Part shown: positions 56,382-64,000 of the stretch, one piece after another
How the letters are laid out: each line of letters opens with the position of its first letter
Numbering within the stretch: the first letter of the stretch is position 1
Translations under genes and position numbers: made by a program
Notes under the pieces: model-generated
Database searches by the model: none
The model's input: the letters and a program-made list of their open reading frames with translations, nothing else
What the model was told of the DNA's origin: nothing
Assembly: GCF_019884725.1 (NCBI RefSeq)
Contig: NZ_CP082322.1
Span: 2,728,001-2,792,000 of the forward strand
Direction: 5' to 3'
DNA from: Leucobacter tenebrionis
GTDB taxonomy: Bacteria; Actinomycetota; Actinomycetes; Actinomycetales; Microbacteriaceae
DNA length: 64,000 nucleotides

Positions 56382-57920
56382 ATGAGCGACCAGCCCGCAG
56401 CCAACGCGCCCCTCGAGACCGAAGAGGAGCTCTTCGAGCAGAAGCGCGTGCGCCTGGAGAAGCGGGACCGGCTGAACACCGGCGCCGAGCTCGGCGGCGG
56501 GGCGTACCCCGTGGAGGTGCCCGTCACGGCGACGATCCCCGAGGTGCGCGCCCGGTGGGCCCACCTGGAGGAGACCCCCGACAGCCTCTCGGGCGAGATC
56601 GCGGGTGTGGCGGGGCGCGTGGTCTTCCAGCGCAACACGGGCAAGCTCTGCTTCGCGTCGCTGCAGGCGGGTGACGGCACCCGCATCCAGGCGATGGTGA
56701 GCCTCGCCGAGGTGGGCGAGGAGTCTCTGGCCTCTTACAAGGAGCTCGTCGATCTCGGCGACCACCTCTTCGTGAGCGGCGAGGTCGTCTCGAGCCGACG
56801 CGGCGAGCTGTCGATCATGGTGCGGGAGTGGCGGATCGCGGCGAAGGCGCTCGCCCCGCTGCCGAACATGTATGCGGAGCTCAGCGAGGAATCGCGGGTT
56901 CGGCAGCGCTACCTCGATCTGATCCAGCGCGAGCAGGCTCGCACGAACGTCGTGACCCGCGCGCGCACCATGGCGAGCCTGCGGCGCACCTTCGCCGAGA
57001 ACGGCTTCATCGAGGTCGAGACCCCGATGCTGCAAACGATGCACGGTGGCGCCTCGGCGCGCCCGTTCGTCACGCACTCGAACGCGTTCGATACCGAGCT
57101 CTACCTGCGCATCGCGCCCGAGCTGTACCTGAAGCGCGCCGTCGTCGGCGGCTTGGAGCGGGTGTTCGAGATCAACCGCAACTTCCGCAACGAGGGCGCC
57201 GATTCGACGCACAGCCCCGAGTTCGCGATGCTCGAGTCCTACCAGGCCTACACCGACTACAACGGGATCGCCGACCTCACCCAGCTGCTCATCCAGAACG
57301 CGGCCCTGGCTGTGAACGAGGGCACCGATCGCGAGGGCACCCACGTGGTGCGCTGGGCCGACGGCACGCTCTTCGATCTGGGCGGAGACTGGGACCGCAT
57401 CTCGATGTACGGAACGCTCTCGGAGGCCGCGGGCCGGGAGATCACCCCCGAGACCTCCGTCGAAGAGCTGCAGGCCATCGCGGACGCCGAGGGCGTCGAG
57501 GTGAAGCTGCCGAACCACGGCAAGCTCGTCGAAGAGCTGTGGGAGCACTTCGTGAAGGACGGTCTCACGCGCCCCACCTTCGTCATGGACTTCCCTGTCG
57601 AGACGAGCCCGCTCACGCGGCATCACCGCTCGATCCCCGGGGTCGTCGAGAAGTGGGACCTCTACGTGCGCGGCTTCGAGCTGGCGACCGGCTACTCGGA
57701 GCTCGTCGATCCGGTCGTGCAGCGCGAGCGCTTCGTACAGCAGGCCGCGGAGGGAGCCCGCGGCGATGACGAGGCGATGCCCATCGACGAGGAGTTCCTG
57801 CGCGCTCTCGAGCACGGCATGCCCCCGTCGGGCGGCATGGGCATGGGCATGGACCGTCTGCTCATGGCTTTGACGGGGCTCGGGATCCGCGAGACGATCC
57901 TCTTCCCGCTCGTGAAGTAG
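56382..57920 (+). CDS. lysS: Lysine-tRNA ligase, class II
   Basis: A 512-aa protein from the ATG at 56382, with GGAGGA upstream. An anticodon-binding OB fold (about 60-170: [21 protein letters not shown]) and the class II core with motif 1 ([10 protein letters not shown]), motif 2 ([14 protein letters not shown]) and motif 3 ([11 protein letters not shown]). Charges tRNA-Lys. Last of the conserved tilS-to-lysS block. Confidence 0.97.
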   Translation: MSDQPAANAPLETEEELFEQKRVRLEKRDRLNTGAELGGGAYPVEVPVTATIPEVRARWAHLEETPDSLSGEIAGVAGRVVFQRNTGKLCFASLQAGDGTRIQAMVSLAEVGEESLASYKELVDLGDHLFVSGEVVSSRRGELSIMVREWRIAAKALAPLPNMYAELSEESRVRQRYLDLIQREQARTNVVTRARTMASLRRTFAENGFIEVETPMLQTMHGGASARPFVTHSNAFDTELYLRIAPELYLKRAVVGGLERVFEINRNFRNEGADSTHSPEFAMLESYQAYTDYNGIADLTQLLIQNAALAVNEGTDREGTHVVRWADGTLFDLGGDWDRISMYGTLSEAAGREITPETSVEELQAIADAEGVEVKLPNHGKLVEELWEHFVKDGLTRPTFVMDFPVETSPLTRHHRSIPGVVEKWDLYVRGFELATGYSELVDPVVQRERFVQQAAEGARGDDEAMPIDEEFLRALEHGMPPSGGMGMGMDRLLMALTGLGIRETILFPLVK

Positions 57921-57973
57921 CCTTCACAGCGGGACTCAGGAAGAACCGGGGGAGGGCCGGTATTCTGGTGCAC

Positions 57974-58153
57974 ATGGACAACTGGTGGATGAACGCGATC
58001 TGGTCGCTGATCCCGACCGTGCTCATCGGGCTCTTCTTCTGGCTGGTCATGCGTCTGATCCTGCGCGCCGACCGCACCGAGCGTCGCGTCTACCAGCAGA
58101 TCGAGAATGAGGAGCGCGCGAAGGCCGGCCTGCCGCTGCGCGACGAATCCTGA
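57974..58153 (+). CDS. Small membrane protein
   Basis: A 59-aa protein with one TM (IWSLIPTVLIGLFFWLVMRLIL) and a charged C-terminal helix (RADRTERRVYQQIENEERAKAGL). The ATG at 57974 follows a TATTCT -10-like box by 7 nt, so the mRNA is probably leaderless. This small protein is a frequent neighbour of lysS in Microbacteriaceae as far as I recall. Function unknown. Confidence 0.8.
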   Translation: MDNWWMNAIWSLIPTVLIGLFFWLVMRLILRADRTERRVYQQIENEERAKAGLPLRDES

Positions 58154-58219
58154 ATCCGCCTGATCAGGGCCGGGAGCGAACTCGACCCGGACTCCGGGCG
58201 GCCCTCTCACTCGATAGAG

Positions 58220-58241
58220 TGTTCTCACTGGGGTGAGAACA
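58220..58241. promoter_or_regulatory. Palindrome upstream of the cardiolipin synthase gene
   Basis: TGTTCTCAC-TGGG-GTGAGAACA, nine paired bases. It lies 34 nt before the cls start and may be an operator or a leader hairpin. Confidence 0.5.
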
Positions 58242-58275
58242 TACATCCCTGTGATGCGCAGGGAAGGCGGAGTGC

Positions 58276-59757
58276 ATGGATCTGAGTTGGTCCGGGTTCA
58301 ACTGGCCCTACCTGTGGACCCTCACTGCGCTGATCGTCGACATCATCATCAGGATCGTGGCCCTGTTCGTCGTCCCGCGCAATCGGCGCCCGACAGCGGG
58401 GATGGCCTGGCTGCTCGCGATCTTCCTGCTGCCGATACCGGGCTTGCTGCTCTTCCTCATCATCGGCAGCAAACGGCTCCCCAAGAAGCGCGAGCGCAAA
58501 CAGGAGGCGGTCAACCAGTTCGTCGCCGAGGTCTCGAGTCGCGAGGACAACGGCCTCGTGACGCCCGAGACGGAGCTGCCGCCCGGCGTGGACAACGCGG
58601 TCAAGCTCGGCCGCTCGCTCGGCGCCCAGCCCATGCTGCTCGGCAACACGGCCTCGATCTGCATCGACTACGAGGAGTCGCTCGAGCGCATGGCCGAGGC
58701 GATCCGCGAGGCGCGCGACTACGTGCACGTGGAGTTCTACATCCTCGTGCACGACCCCACGACGGACTGCGTCTTCACCGCGCTGCGCGAAGCCATCGAG
58801 CGGGGGGTCAAGGTGCGCGTGCTGCTCGATCACATCTCGGCCGTGCGCAACCCCGGCGCGGCGCGGACCAGGCGGAGCCTCACCGAGATGGGGGCGGAGT
58901 GGGCCTACATGCTGCCGGTGCGTCCGTGGCGCGGCGAGTACCAGAGGCCGGATCTGCGGAACCACCGCAAGCTCATCGTGGTCGACGGCCGCGTCGGGTT
59001 CATGGGCTCCCAGAACCTCGTCGACTCGAGCTACAACAAGCCGTCGAACCGGCGCAGGGGACTGCACTGGAAAGACCTGATGGTGCGGGTCGAGGGGCCG
59101 ATCGTGCTCGGGCTCGAGGCCGTGTTCCAGGGGGACTGGTACCTCGAGACGGGGCAGTACCTCACCAACATCGCCGAGGGGCCGCTCGAGGTGGAGCGCC
59201 CCGGGGGGCTCGACTGCCAGATCGTGCCGAGCGGCCCCGGCTACGGGGCCGAGAACAACCTGCAGGTGTTCGTGTCGCTGCTCTACGCCGCGCACCGGCG
59301 CATCAGCATCACGAGCCCCTACTTCGTGCCCGACGGCTCGATCATGAACGCGCTGCGCGCGGCGACGGCGCGCGGAGTCGCGGTCGAGCTCTTCGTGTCC
59401 GAGATCGGGGATCAGGCCGTGGTGTACCACGCGCAGCGCTCCTACTACGAGGAGCTGTTGCGCGCCGGTGTGCGGATCTGGATGTTCCGGCCGCCCTACA
59501 TCCTGCACTCGAAGCACTTCACCATCGACAGCGACGTCGCCGTCGTCGGCTCCTCGAACATGGACCAGCGATCCTTCGGCCTCAACATGGAGATCTCGAT
59601 GGTGGTGCACGGCGCTGATTTCGTGAAGGATCTCGACGATGTCAACGACTACTACCGCGCGAATGCGCGCGAGCTGACCCTCGAGGAGTGGGAGCAGCAG
59701 CCGCTGCCCTCGCAGCTGCTCGACGGGCTCGCGCGACTCACTTCGGCACTGCAGTAG
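58276..59757 (+). CDS. cls: Cardiolipin synthase (phospholipase D type)
   Basis: A 493-aa protein from the ATG at 58276, with GGGAAGGCGG upstream. Two N-terminal TM segments (about 12-37 and 42-63) and two HKD motifs: NHRKLIVVDGRVGFMGSQN and HSKHFTIDSDVAVVGSSNMDQRSF. It joins two phosphatidylglycerol molecules to cardiolipin and glycerol, at the membrane. The PLDc_N start (IRIVALFVVPRNRRPTAGMAW) is typical. Stands alone. Confidence 0.95.
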   Translation: MDLSWSGFNWPYLWTLTALIVDIIIRIVALFVVPRNRRPTAGMAWLLAIFLLPIPGLLLFLIIGSKRLPKKRERKQEAVNQFVAEVSSREDNGLVTPETELPPGVDNAVKLGRSLGAQPMLLGNTASICIDYEESLERMAEAIREARDYVHVEFYILVHDPTTDCVFTALREAIERGVKVRVLLDHISAVRNPGAARTRRSLTEMGAEWAYMLPVRPWRGEYQRPDLRNHRKLIVVDGRVGFMGSQNLVDSSYNKPSNRRRGLHWKDLMVRVEGPIVLGLEAVFQGDWYLETGQYLTNIAEGPLEVERPGGLDCQIVPSGPGYGAENNLQVFVSLLYAAHRRISITSPYFVPDGSIMNALRAATARGVAVELFVSEIGDQAVVYHAQRSYYEELLRAGVRIWMFRPPYILHSKHFTIDSDVAVVGSSNMDQRSFGLNMEISMVVHGADFVKDLDDVNDYYRANARELTLEEWEQQPLPSQLLDGLARLTSALQ

Positions 59758-59861
59758 TCCGGGCTTCCGCGCGTCGATGGCGCGCTCGGGCGGGGCTCGT
59801 TTTGGAATTCCGTCTCGGGTGTGCAAGCATGCCACTACCGTATTCGACGGAAGGAAACGCA

Positions 59862-61718
59862 ATGGCGCGTAAAGCTACTTCCCCCCTACCCGAAAACACC
59901 CCCGCCGCGGTGGCAGACAACACCACGGCACCGGGTGAACAAGCTGTGGCGGAGACGCCGGCTGCCGCGAAGGCGCCGACGAAGACCGCTACCGCGAAGA
60001 CGAGCGCTGCGAAGGCCGCGACTGCCAAAGCGGCAGCCAAGCCGAGCACCGCGAAGGCCGCGTCGAAGACGACGTCGGCGAAGACTGCGCCGGCGAAGGC
60101 CGCGGGCAAGGCCAAGGCGGCCGCGAAGCCCCGCGCCGCCCAGACCCCGGCTGAGAACGCCCCCGCCGCGAACCCGGCACCGGCCGCCAAGAAGTCGCTC
60201 GTGCGCCGCAAGCGCCCGCGCAAGGCCCCCGTGACGGGTCCGGTCGCGATCGGCCGCAGCGGGTTCACCAAGCTCAAGAACATCTCCGAGATCCGCCACT
60301 ACCTGCGCACGAGCGACACTCCGGTGTTCTTCGTGGGTGCGACGGCGTTCAACCTGCTCGGCCTCGACCGTTGGGTACGCGGCTTCTCGTTCATCACCTA
60401 CTACGACAGCTGGGACGGCAACCATCCGCGCGTGTTCACGCCGACCGAGAAGCCGTACATCGAGTTCGAGAGCGGCGAGGAGATCAACAACTGGCTGCTG
60501 CGCAACCACGAGGTGCGCGCTCACATCGAACGCCGTACGCCTCCCGGTGCGCGCCCGCAGATCGTCATGGTGTTCTTCGACGAGGAGACCGAGCGGATCT
60601 GCGAGGAGCTCGACTACGAGCTGATCCTGCCGAGCCACGAGCTGCGCGAGCGGCTCGACTCGAAGATCGTCACCACTCAGATCGCCGACTCCGTGGGCGT
60701 GCCGAGTGTGCCGAACGTGCTCACCACGGTCAAGGACTGGGACGAGCTGGTTAAGGTCACCGAGAAGGCGGGGCTGGGGCAGGATCTGGTGATTCAGACC
60801 GCCTACGGCGACTCCGGCAAGACCACCTACTTCGTGACCAGCGAGGCGGAGTTCGCCGCGATCGCGGATGAGGTCACCGACGTCGAGATCAAAGTGATGA
60901 AGCGGATCAACAACCGTCCCATCGCGATCGAGGCCGTGCTCACCCGGCAGGGAACCGTGGTCGGCCCCTGCATGACCGAGATCACGGGGCACGCAGACCT
61001 GACGCCGTACCGAGGGGGCTGGGCAGGCAACGAGATGTTCCCGACGGTGCTCGACGACGAGAGCCGGCACGCGGCGATCGAACTCGTGCGCAAGCTCGGC
61101 GACAGGTTGGGCAAGGAGGGGTACCGAGGCTTCTTCGAGGTCGACGTGCTGCTCGACACCGACACCGGCGACGTGTATCTCGGGGAGCTGAACCCCCGGA
61201 TCAGCGGGGCCTCGGCGATCACGAACGTCACCGCCGGCGCCTACGCCGACGTGCCGCTCTTCGCCTTCCACCTGCTCGAGTACTCGGGCATCGACTTCGA
61301 GATCGATGTCGAGGAGATCAACCTCCGCTGGGAGGAGCTGGCCTCCGAGGACGAGTGGAGCCACATGGTGATCAAGCACACGAGCAACACCGTGGAGCGC
61401 ATCGACGCGGCGCCGCGCACCGGCCGGTACTCGCTCGACCACTACGGCAATCTCGTCTACACGCACCACGACTACGACTGGCACCTGCTCGGCAACGAGT
61501 CCGACGCGTTCTACCTGCGCATCTACCAGGAGGGCGACTACCGCTGGAAGGGCGCGGATCTCGGGATCCTCGTGACGAAGGCCCACCTCGAGGCGAGCCA
61601 CGGCGGTCTCACCCTGCACGCGAAGTATCTGATCGATGCGATCCGCGGCATGTACCGCACGACCGTGGTCGAGGGCGACGAGCCCGCTCCGAAGCCGGCC
61701 CCCGCCAAGGGGAAGTGA
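59862..61718 (+). CDS. ATP-grasp enzyme with a histone-H1-like Ala/Lys/Pro-rich N-terminal tail
   Basis: A 618-aa protein that starts at the ATG at 59862, behind GGAAGGAAA. Residues about 25-125 are almost only Ala, Lys, Thr and Pro (repeats such as AKTSAAKAATAKAA), like the C-tails of histone H1 and of actinobacterial HU. Residues about 130-600 are an ATP-grasp/biotin-carboxylase-type fold: LIQTAYGDSGKTTYFV-like P-loop region (QTAYGDSGKTTYF), EVDVLLDTDTGDVYLGELNPRISGASAITN with metal-binding Glu/Asn. It would ligate a carboxylate to an amine or thiol. The serine hydrolase gene 21 nt downstream forms a conserved-looking pair with it. Confidence 0.82.
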   Translation: MARKATSPLPENTPAAVADNTTAPGEQAVAETPAAAKAPTKTATAKTSAAKAATAKAAAKPSTAKAASKTTSAKTAPAKAAGKAKAAAKPRAAQTPAENAPAANPAPAAKKSLVRRKRPRKAPVTGPVAIGRSGFTKLKNISEIRHYLRTSDTPVFFVGATAFNLLGLDRWVRGFSFITYYDSWDGNHPRVFTPTEKPYIEFESGEEINNWLLRNHEVRAHIERRTPPGARPQIVMVFFDEETERICEELDYELILPSHELRERLDSKIVTTQIADSVGVPSVPNVLTTVKDWDELVKVTEKAGLGQDLVIQTAYGDSGKTTYFVTSEAEFAAIADEVTDVEIKVMKRINNRPIAIEAVLTRQGTVVGPCMTEITGHADLTPYRGGWAGNEMFPTVLDDESRHAAIELVRKLGDRLGKEGYRGFFEVDVLLDTDTGDVYLGELNPRISGASAITNVTAGAYADVPLFAFHLLEYSGIDFEIDVEEINLRWEELASEDEWSHMVIKHTSNTVERIDAAPRTGRYSLDHYGNLVYTHHDYDWHLLGNESDAFYLRIYQEGDYRWKGADLGILVTKAHLEASHGGLTLHAKYLIDAIRGMYRTTVVEGDEPAPKPAPAKGK

Positions 61719-61739
61719 TCGGCGTGGGATACTGAAAGG

Positions 61740-62960
61740 ATGAGCGCTGAGACTGGATACGGTTTGAACGGCCCTGCGCCGGGGTACATCGAGGTCGTTC
61801 CGCCACTCGACCAGTGGCAATTCGCGCCCTACCTGCAGTGGTCGATGCAGAACATTCAGTCCTTCCTGCCGGTACACGGGATTCGCCGCGGAGGGCGGGC
61901 CACGGAGTTCGCTCTCCGGCCGTCGGATCTCGGCGCGCTCAGCGTGCCGCACCCCTGGGACGATCGCAGCGCCACCTTCACCGAGGTCATGGGGGCGACC
62001 CATACCGATGGTTGGATGGTGACCCACCGCGGTGCGATCGTGGGCGAGCAGTACCTCGGCACGCTCGCCCCGGCTGGCATGCACCTGCTGATGTCGGTGT
62101 CGAAATCGCTCACCGCGACCACCGCGGGCCTGCTGTCGGCAAGCGGCGAGCTGAATCTCGACGCTCCCGTCACCGACTACGTACCGCAGCTCGCGGGGTC
62201 CGGCTATGAGGGCGCCCTGGTGCGGCACCTCGTCGACATGCGCACGGGCGTGCACTTCTCGGAGGAGTACCTCAACGAGGACGCCGAGGTGCGATTGCTC
62301 GAGGAGGCCATCGGCTGGGCGCCGAAGAAGCACCCCGAGGTGCCCGACTCGCTGCTGGGATTCCTCAGCACGCTCGGGCAGGACGGGCCGCACGGCGGCC
62401 CCTTCGACTACAAGTCGTGCGAGACGGACGCGCTGGGATTCGTGATCCAGGGCGCCGCGGGCCGTCACGCCGCCGACGTGATGTCGGAGCGGCTGTGGCA
62501 GCCGATGGGGGCGGAGTTCGACGCCCACGTGGGGATCGACAGCGTGGGCGGCGGCATGTTCGACGGCGGCGTCTCGGCGGCTATGCGGGATCTCGCGCGC
62601 TTCGGCAACCTCTACGTCAACAGGGGCTACGCGCTCGACGGCGTCGCCGTGCTCCCCGAGTGGTGGGTCGAGGACACGTACGCGGGCGGCCCCGACTCTC
62701 GCGAGGCCTTCGCGAACTCCGAGGACTCCGCCTACATGAGCGGAGGCATGTACCGCAACGGCTTCTGGTTCCCGGGCGAGAGCGGCGACGTGATGCTCGC
62801 GCTCGGCATCCACGGCCAGATGATCTACATGAACCGCGTCACGGGAGTGGTCGGGGTGAAGATGTCGAGCTGGCCGACGCCGCAGGATGCCGAGAAGCTG
62901 TTCTGGACGGTGCGAGCCTTCGAGGTCGCCTCCTGGGCGCTCAATCGCGGAGAGGTGTAG
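61740..62960 (+). CDS. Serine hydrolase, beta-lactamase/class C-like
   Basis: A 406-aa protein from the ATG at 61740. Nucleophile motif SVSK with Ser119 and Lys122, then FDYKSCETDALGFVI, whose Tyr-x-Ser-x replaces the class C Tyr-x-Asn, and a C-terminal GIHGQ in place of KTG. No signal peptide is seen, so it acts in the cytosol. Similar enzymes include 6-aminohexanoate-dimer hydrolase (NylB) and esterases. It shares an operon with an ATP-grasp ligase, which suggests one enzyme makes and the other cuts a similar amide bond. Tail-to-tail overlap of 20 nt with the next gene. Confidence 0.85.
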   Translation: MSAETGYGLNGPAPGYIEVVPPLDQWQFAPYLQWSMQNIQSFLPVHGIRRGGRATEFALRPSDLGALSVPHPWDDRSATFTEVMGATHTDGWMVTHRGAIVGEQYLGTLAPAGMHLLMSVSKSLTATTAGLLSASGELNLDAPVTDYVPQLAGSGYEGALVRHLVDMRTGVHFSEEYLNEDAEVRLLEEAIGWAPKKHPEVPDSLLGFLSTLGQDGPHGGPFDYKSCETDALGFVIQGAAGRHAADVMSERLWQPMGAEFDAHVGIDSVGGGMFDGGVSAAMRDLARFGNLYVNRGYALDGVAVLPEWWVEDTYAGGPDSREAFANSEDSAYMSGGMYRNGFWFPGESGDVMLALGIHGQMIYMNRVTGVVGVKMSSWPTPQDAEKLFWTVRAFEVASWALNRGEV

Positions 62961-63552
62961 GCCGACGATCCCGCACTGGGCCGGGGGCCGCGAACCGCTT
63001 GACGCGGGGCGCGGCCCCCGACTCGTGATCCAGGCTGAGCATCCAGATCTCCCCGTTGAGCACCCGGGGGAGCGGCGATCCCGCGATGCGCGAGAGGCTC
63101 CAGCGGATGAGTGCTCCGTGCGACACGACGACGCTGCCGGGGGCGGTCTCGAGCAGGCGCAGCAGCGCGGCGGCCCCGCGCTCGCTCATGTCTTCGAGCG
63201 GTTCCGACTCCGGGATGCCGCGGAGGCCCGGCCAGCGCGCGTCGGCGTCCGCGAAGTGCATGCCCTCGGCGAGACCGAAGTTGCGCTCCCAGATGCCCTC
63301 GTCGATCGCGGGCGCGGTGCGATCGATCGTGGATCCGATGATCTCCGCAGTCTCGACCGCTCTGCCGAGGGGTGAGCTGACGAGCCCCGTCCAGCTGCCG
63401 TGCGAGGCGAGCAGTCGCCCGGTCTCGGCGGCCTGCGCTCTGCCGGTGTCGTTGAGCGCGATGTCGGTGCGGCCCTGGATGCGGCCGGCCAGGTTCCAAT
63501 CGGTTTCGCCGTGGCGCACGAGCGCGATCTTGGCGGTGGGATCGACGGGCAT
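62941..63552 (-). CDS. Histidine phosphatase family protein (phosphoglycerate mutase-like)
   Basis: A 203-aa protein with the RHG motif LVRHGETDWNLAGRIQGRTDIALN, GRLLASHGSW, SSPLGRAVETAEII and VVVSHGALIRW (second His). The conserved His in RHG is the phospho-acceptor. The substrate may be a sugar phosphate or a cobalamin precursor; it cannot be told here. The 3' end overlaps the serine hydrolase by 20 nt. Confidence 0.9.
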   Translation of the reverse strand: MPVDPTAKIALVRHGETDWNLAGRIQGRTDIALNDTGRAQAAETGRLLASHGSWTGLVSSPLGRAVETAEIIGSTIDRTAPAIDEGIWERNFGLAEGMHFADADARWPGLRGIPESEPLEDMSERGAAALLRLLETAPGSVVVSHGALIRWSLSRIAGSPLPRVLNGEIWMLSLDHESGAAPRVKRFAAPGPVRDRRPTPLRD

Positions 63553-63635
63553 GCCACCAGCCTATGAGATGCCCGCCGCCTCCGAGAGGGAGGTACTTCG
63601 CTCACAATTAAGACTATTAGTCAGTTCGGCACAAC

Positions 63636-63652
63636 TTATCCACATTCATGTG
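63636..63652. promoter_or_regulatory. Consensus DnaA box next to a short palindrome
   Basis: TTATCCACA (63636-63644) is a perfect DnaA box, and CACATTCATGTG (63641-63652) is a palindrome that overlaps it. They lie in the 162-bp gap before the last gene. No other DnaA boxes were seen close by, so this is not an origin; a role in gene control is possible. Confidence 0.5.
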
Positions 63653-63714
63653 ATTCGCCGCACGAACGCTATCCGTGCCTGGCAACCTGGAGGCTCATCG
63701 GAGACAATAGAGAG

Positions 63715-64000
63715 GTGATCGAGGTGAATGAGCCGCAGGTCTGGACCCTGATCGGGGTCTTCGCGGCGTCCATGGTCGGCATGATCACAGTGATGACCCA
63801 GCTCATGATGCGCACGCTGTCGGCGAAGTTCGACACCGTGAATGAGCGGATCGACGGATTGCGTACCGAGATGGTGCTGCGCTTCGACTCGGTCGAGGGC
63901 CGTATGGACCGGCTCGAGACCCGCATGGATCGCCTGGAGACCCGCATGGATCGTCTCGAGACCCGGGCAGAGCGGATCGAGAAGCGGGTGGACGATATCG
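63715..64000 (+). CDS. Membrane-anchored coiled-coil protein (partial, runs off the window)
   Basis: 95 residues visible from the GTG at 63715, which lies 7 nt after a GACAAT -10-like box. One TM (VWTLIGVFAASMVGMITVMTQLM, residues 9-31) is followed by a coiled coil with three exact heptad repeats RMDRLET (63895-63960), encoded by near-identical 21-bp DNA units. The RFDSVEGRMDRLETRMDR pattern is frequent in small proteins of unknown function in Microbacteriaceae. Its C-terminus is missing. Confidence 0.75.
   Translation, partial: MIEVNEPQVWTLIGVFAASMVGMITVMTQLMMRTLSAKFDTVNERIDGLRTEMVLRFDSVEGRMDRLETRMDRLETRMDRLETRAERIEKRVDDI

Noticed and set aside
55257-57815. An 852-codon antisense frame across lysS and DUF2520
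   Set aside because: It mirrors the third-position GC bias of the sense genes; no motif or start signal supports it.
59886-62813. A 975-codon antisense open frame across the ATP-grasp and serine hydrolase genes
   Set aside because: It is a shadow of two well-supported sense genes in high-GC DNA, with no recognisable domain and low-complexity Val/Glu/His-rich content.

Overview
The window comes from a high-GC Gram-positive chromosome, most likely a member of the Microbacteriaceae (Leucobacter-like is my best guess, not proven). The clues are a base composition I judge to be near 70% G+C, GTG/TTG starts, many starts that sit 6-8 nt after a TANNNT-type -10 box (leaderless mRNAs), and the actinobacterial block tilS-hpt-ftsH-folE-folP/B-folK-DUF3180-PH-PH-DUF2520-lysS.

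Region 1 (1-9.1 kb) is a run of mostly minus-strand genes: a LysR-type substrate-binding protein (partial), an alkyltransferase-like protein, a VIT-family transporter, an ABC-F ATPase, a DJ-1/PfpI protein with its TetR regulator, a PvuRts1I/AbaSI-like modification-dependent nuclease, and a GNAT. Region 2 (9106-15445) is a 6,327-bp integrative mobilizable element. It splits an LLM flavin oxidoreductase gene in two and is bounded by a 13-bp direct repeat. All its genes read leftward: large serine integrase, two small regulators behind a structured leader RNA, a CRESS-virus-like Rep (HUH plus SF3 helicase), a MobC-like RHH protein, a relaxase, and a coiled-coil membrane protein that overlaps the relaxase by 305 nt.

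Region 3 (15.7-22.2 kb) holds a CPBP protease, a MacB-type ABC transporter, pepA, an M18 aminopeptidase and a small conserved protein. Region 4 (22.4-23.8 kb) is a tRNA-Glu/Asp/Phe cluster. Next to tRNA-Phe sits a 979-bp islet made only of a VbhA-like antitoxin and a Fic toxin, flanked by 111-bp perfect direct repeats of the tRNA 3' half plus terminator. Region 5 (23.9-31 kb) carries a GNAT, a pirin, a carboxymuconolactone-decarboxylase remnant next to a 27-bp perfect inverted repeat, small membrane proteins, YaeQ, a fatty-acid desaturase, a UDP-glucose dehydrogenase-type enzyme and a secreted acidic protein.

Region 6 (31.0-41.0 kb, minus strand) is a tightly overlapping six-gene operon (three glycosyltransferases, an ABC exporter and two APH-fold kinases) that lies downstream of a two-component system. 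It looks like an uncharacterised glycan or glycoconjugate pathway, and the UDP-sugar dehydrogenase at 29.3 kb may feed it. Region 7 (41-64 kb) is housekeeping: DUF808, acyl-CoA dehydrogenase, an M23 peptidase, ppa, tilS, hpt, ftsH, the folate genes (with a folP-folB fusion), PH-domain membrane proteins, lysS, cardiolipin synthase, an ATP-grasp enzyme with a histone-H1-like tail paired with a serine hydrolase, a histidine phosphatase and a truncated coiled-coil protein at the edge.
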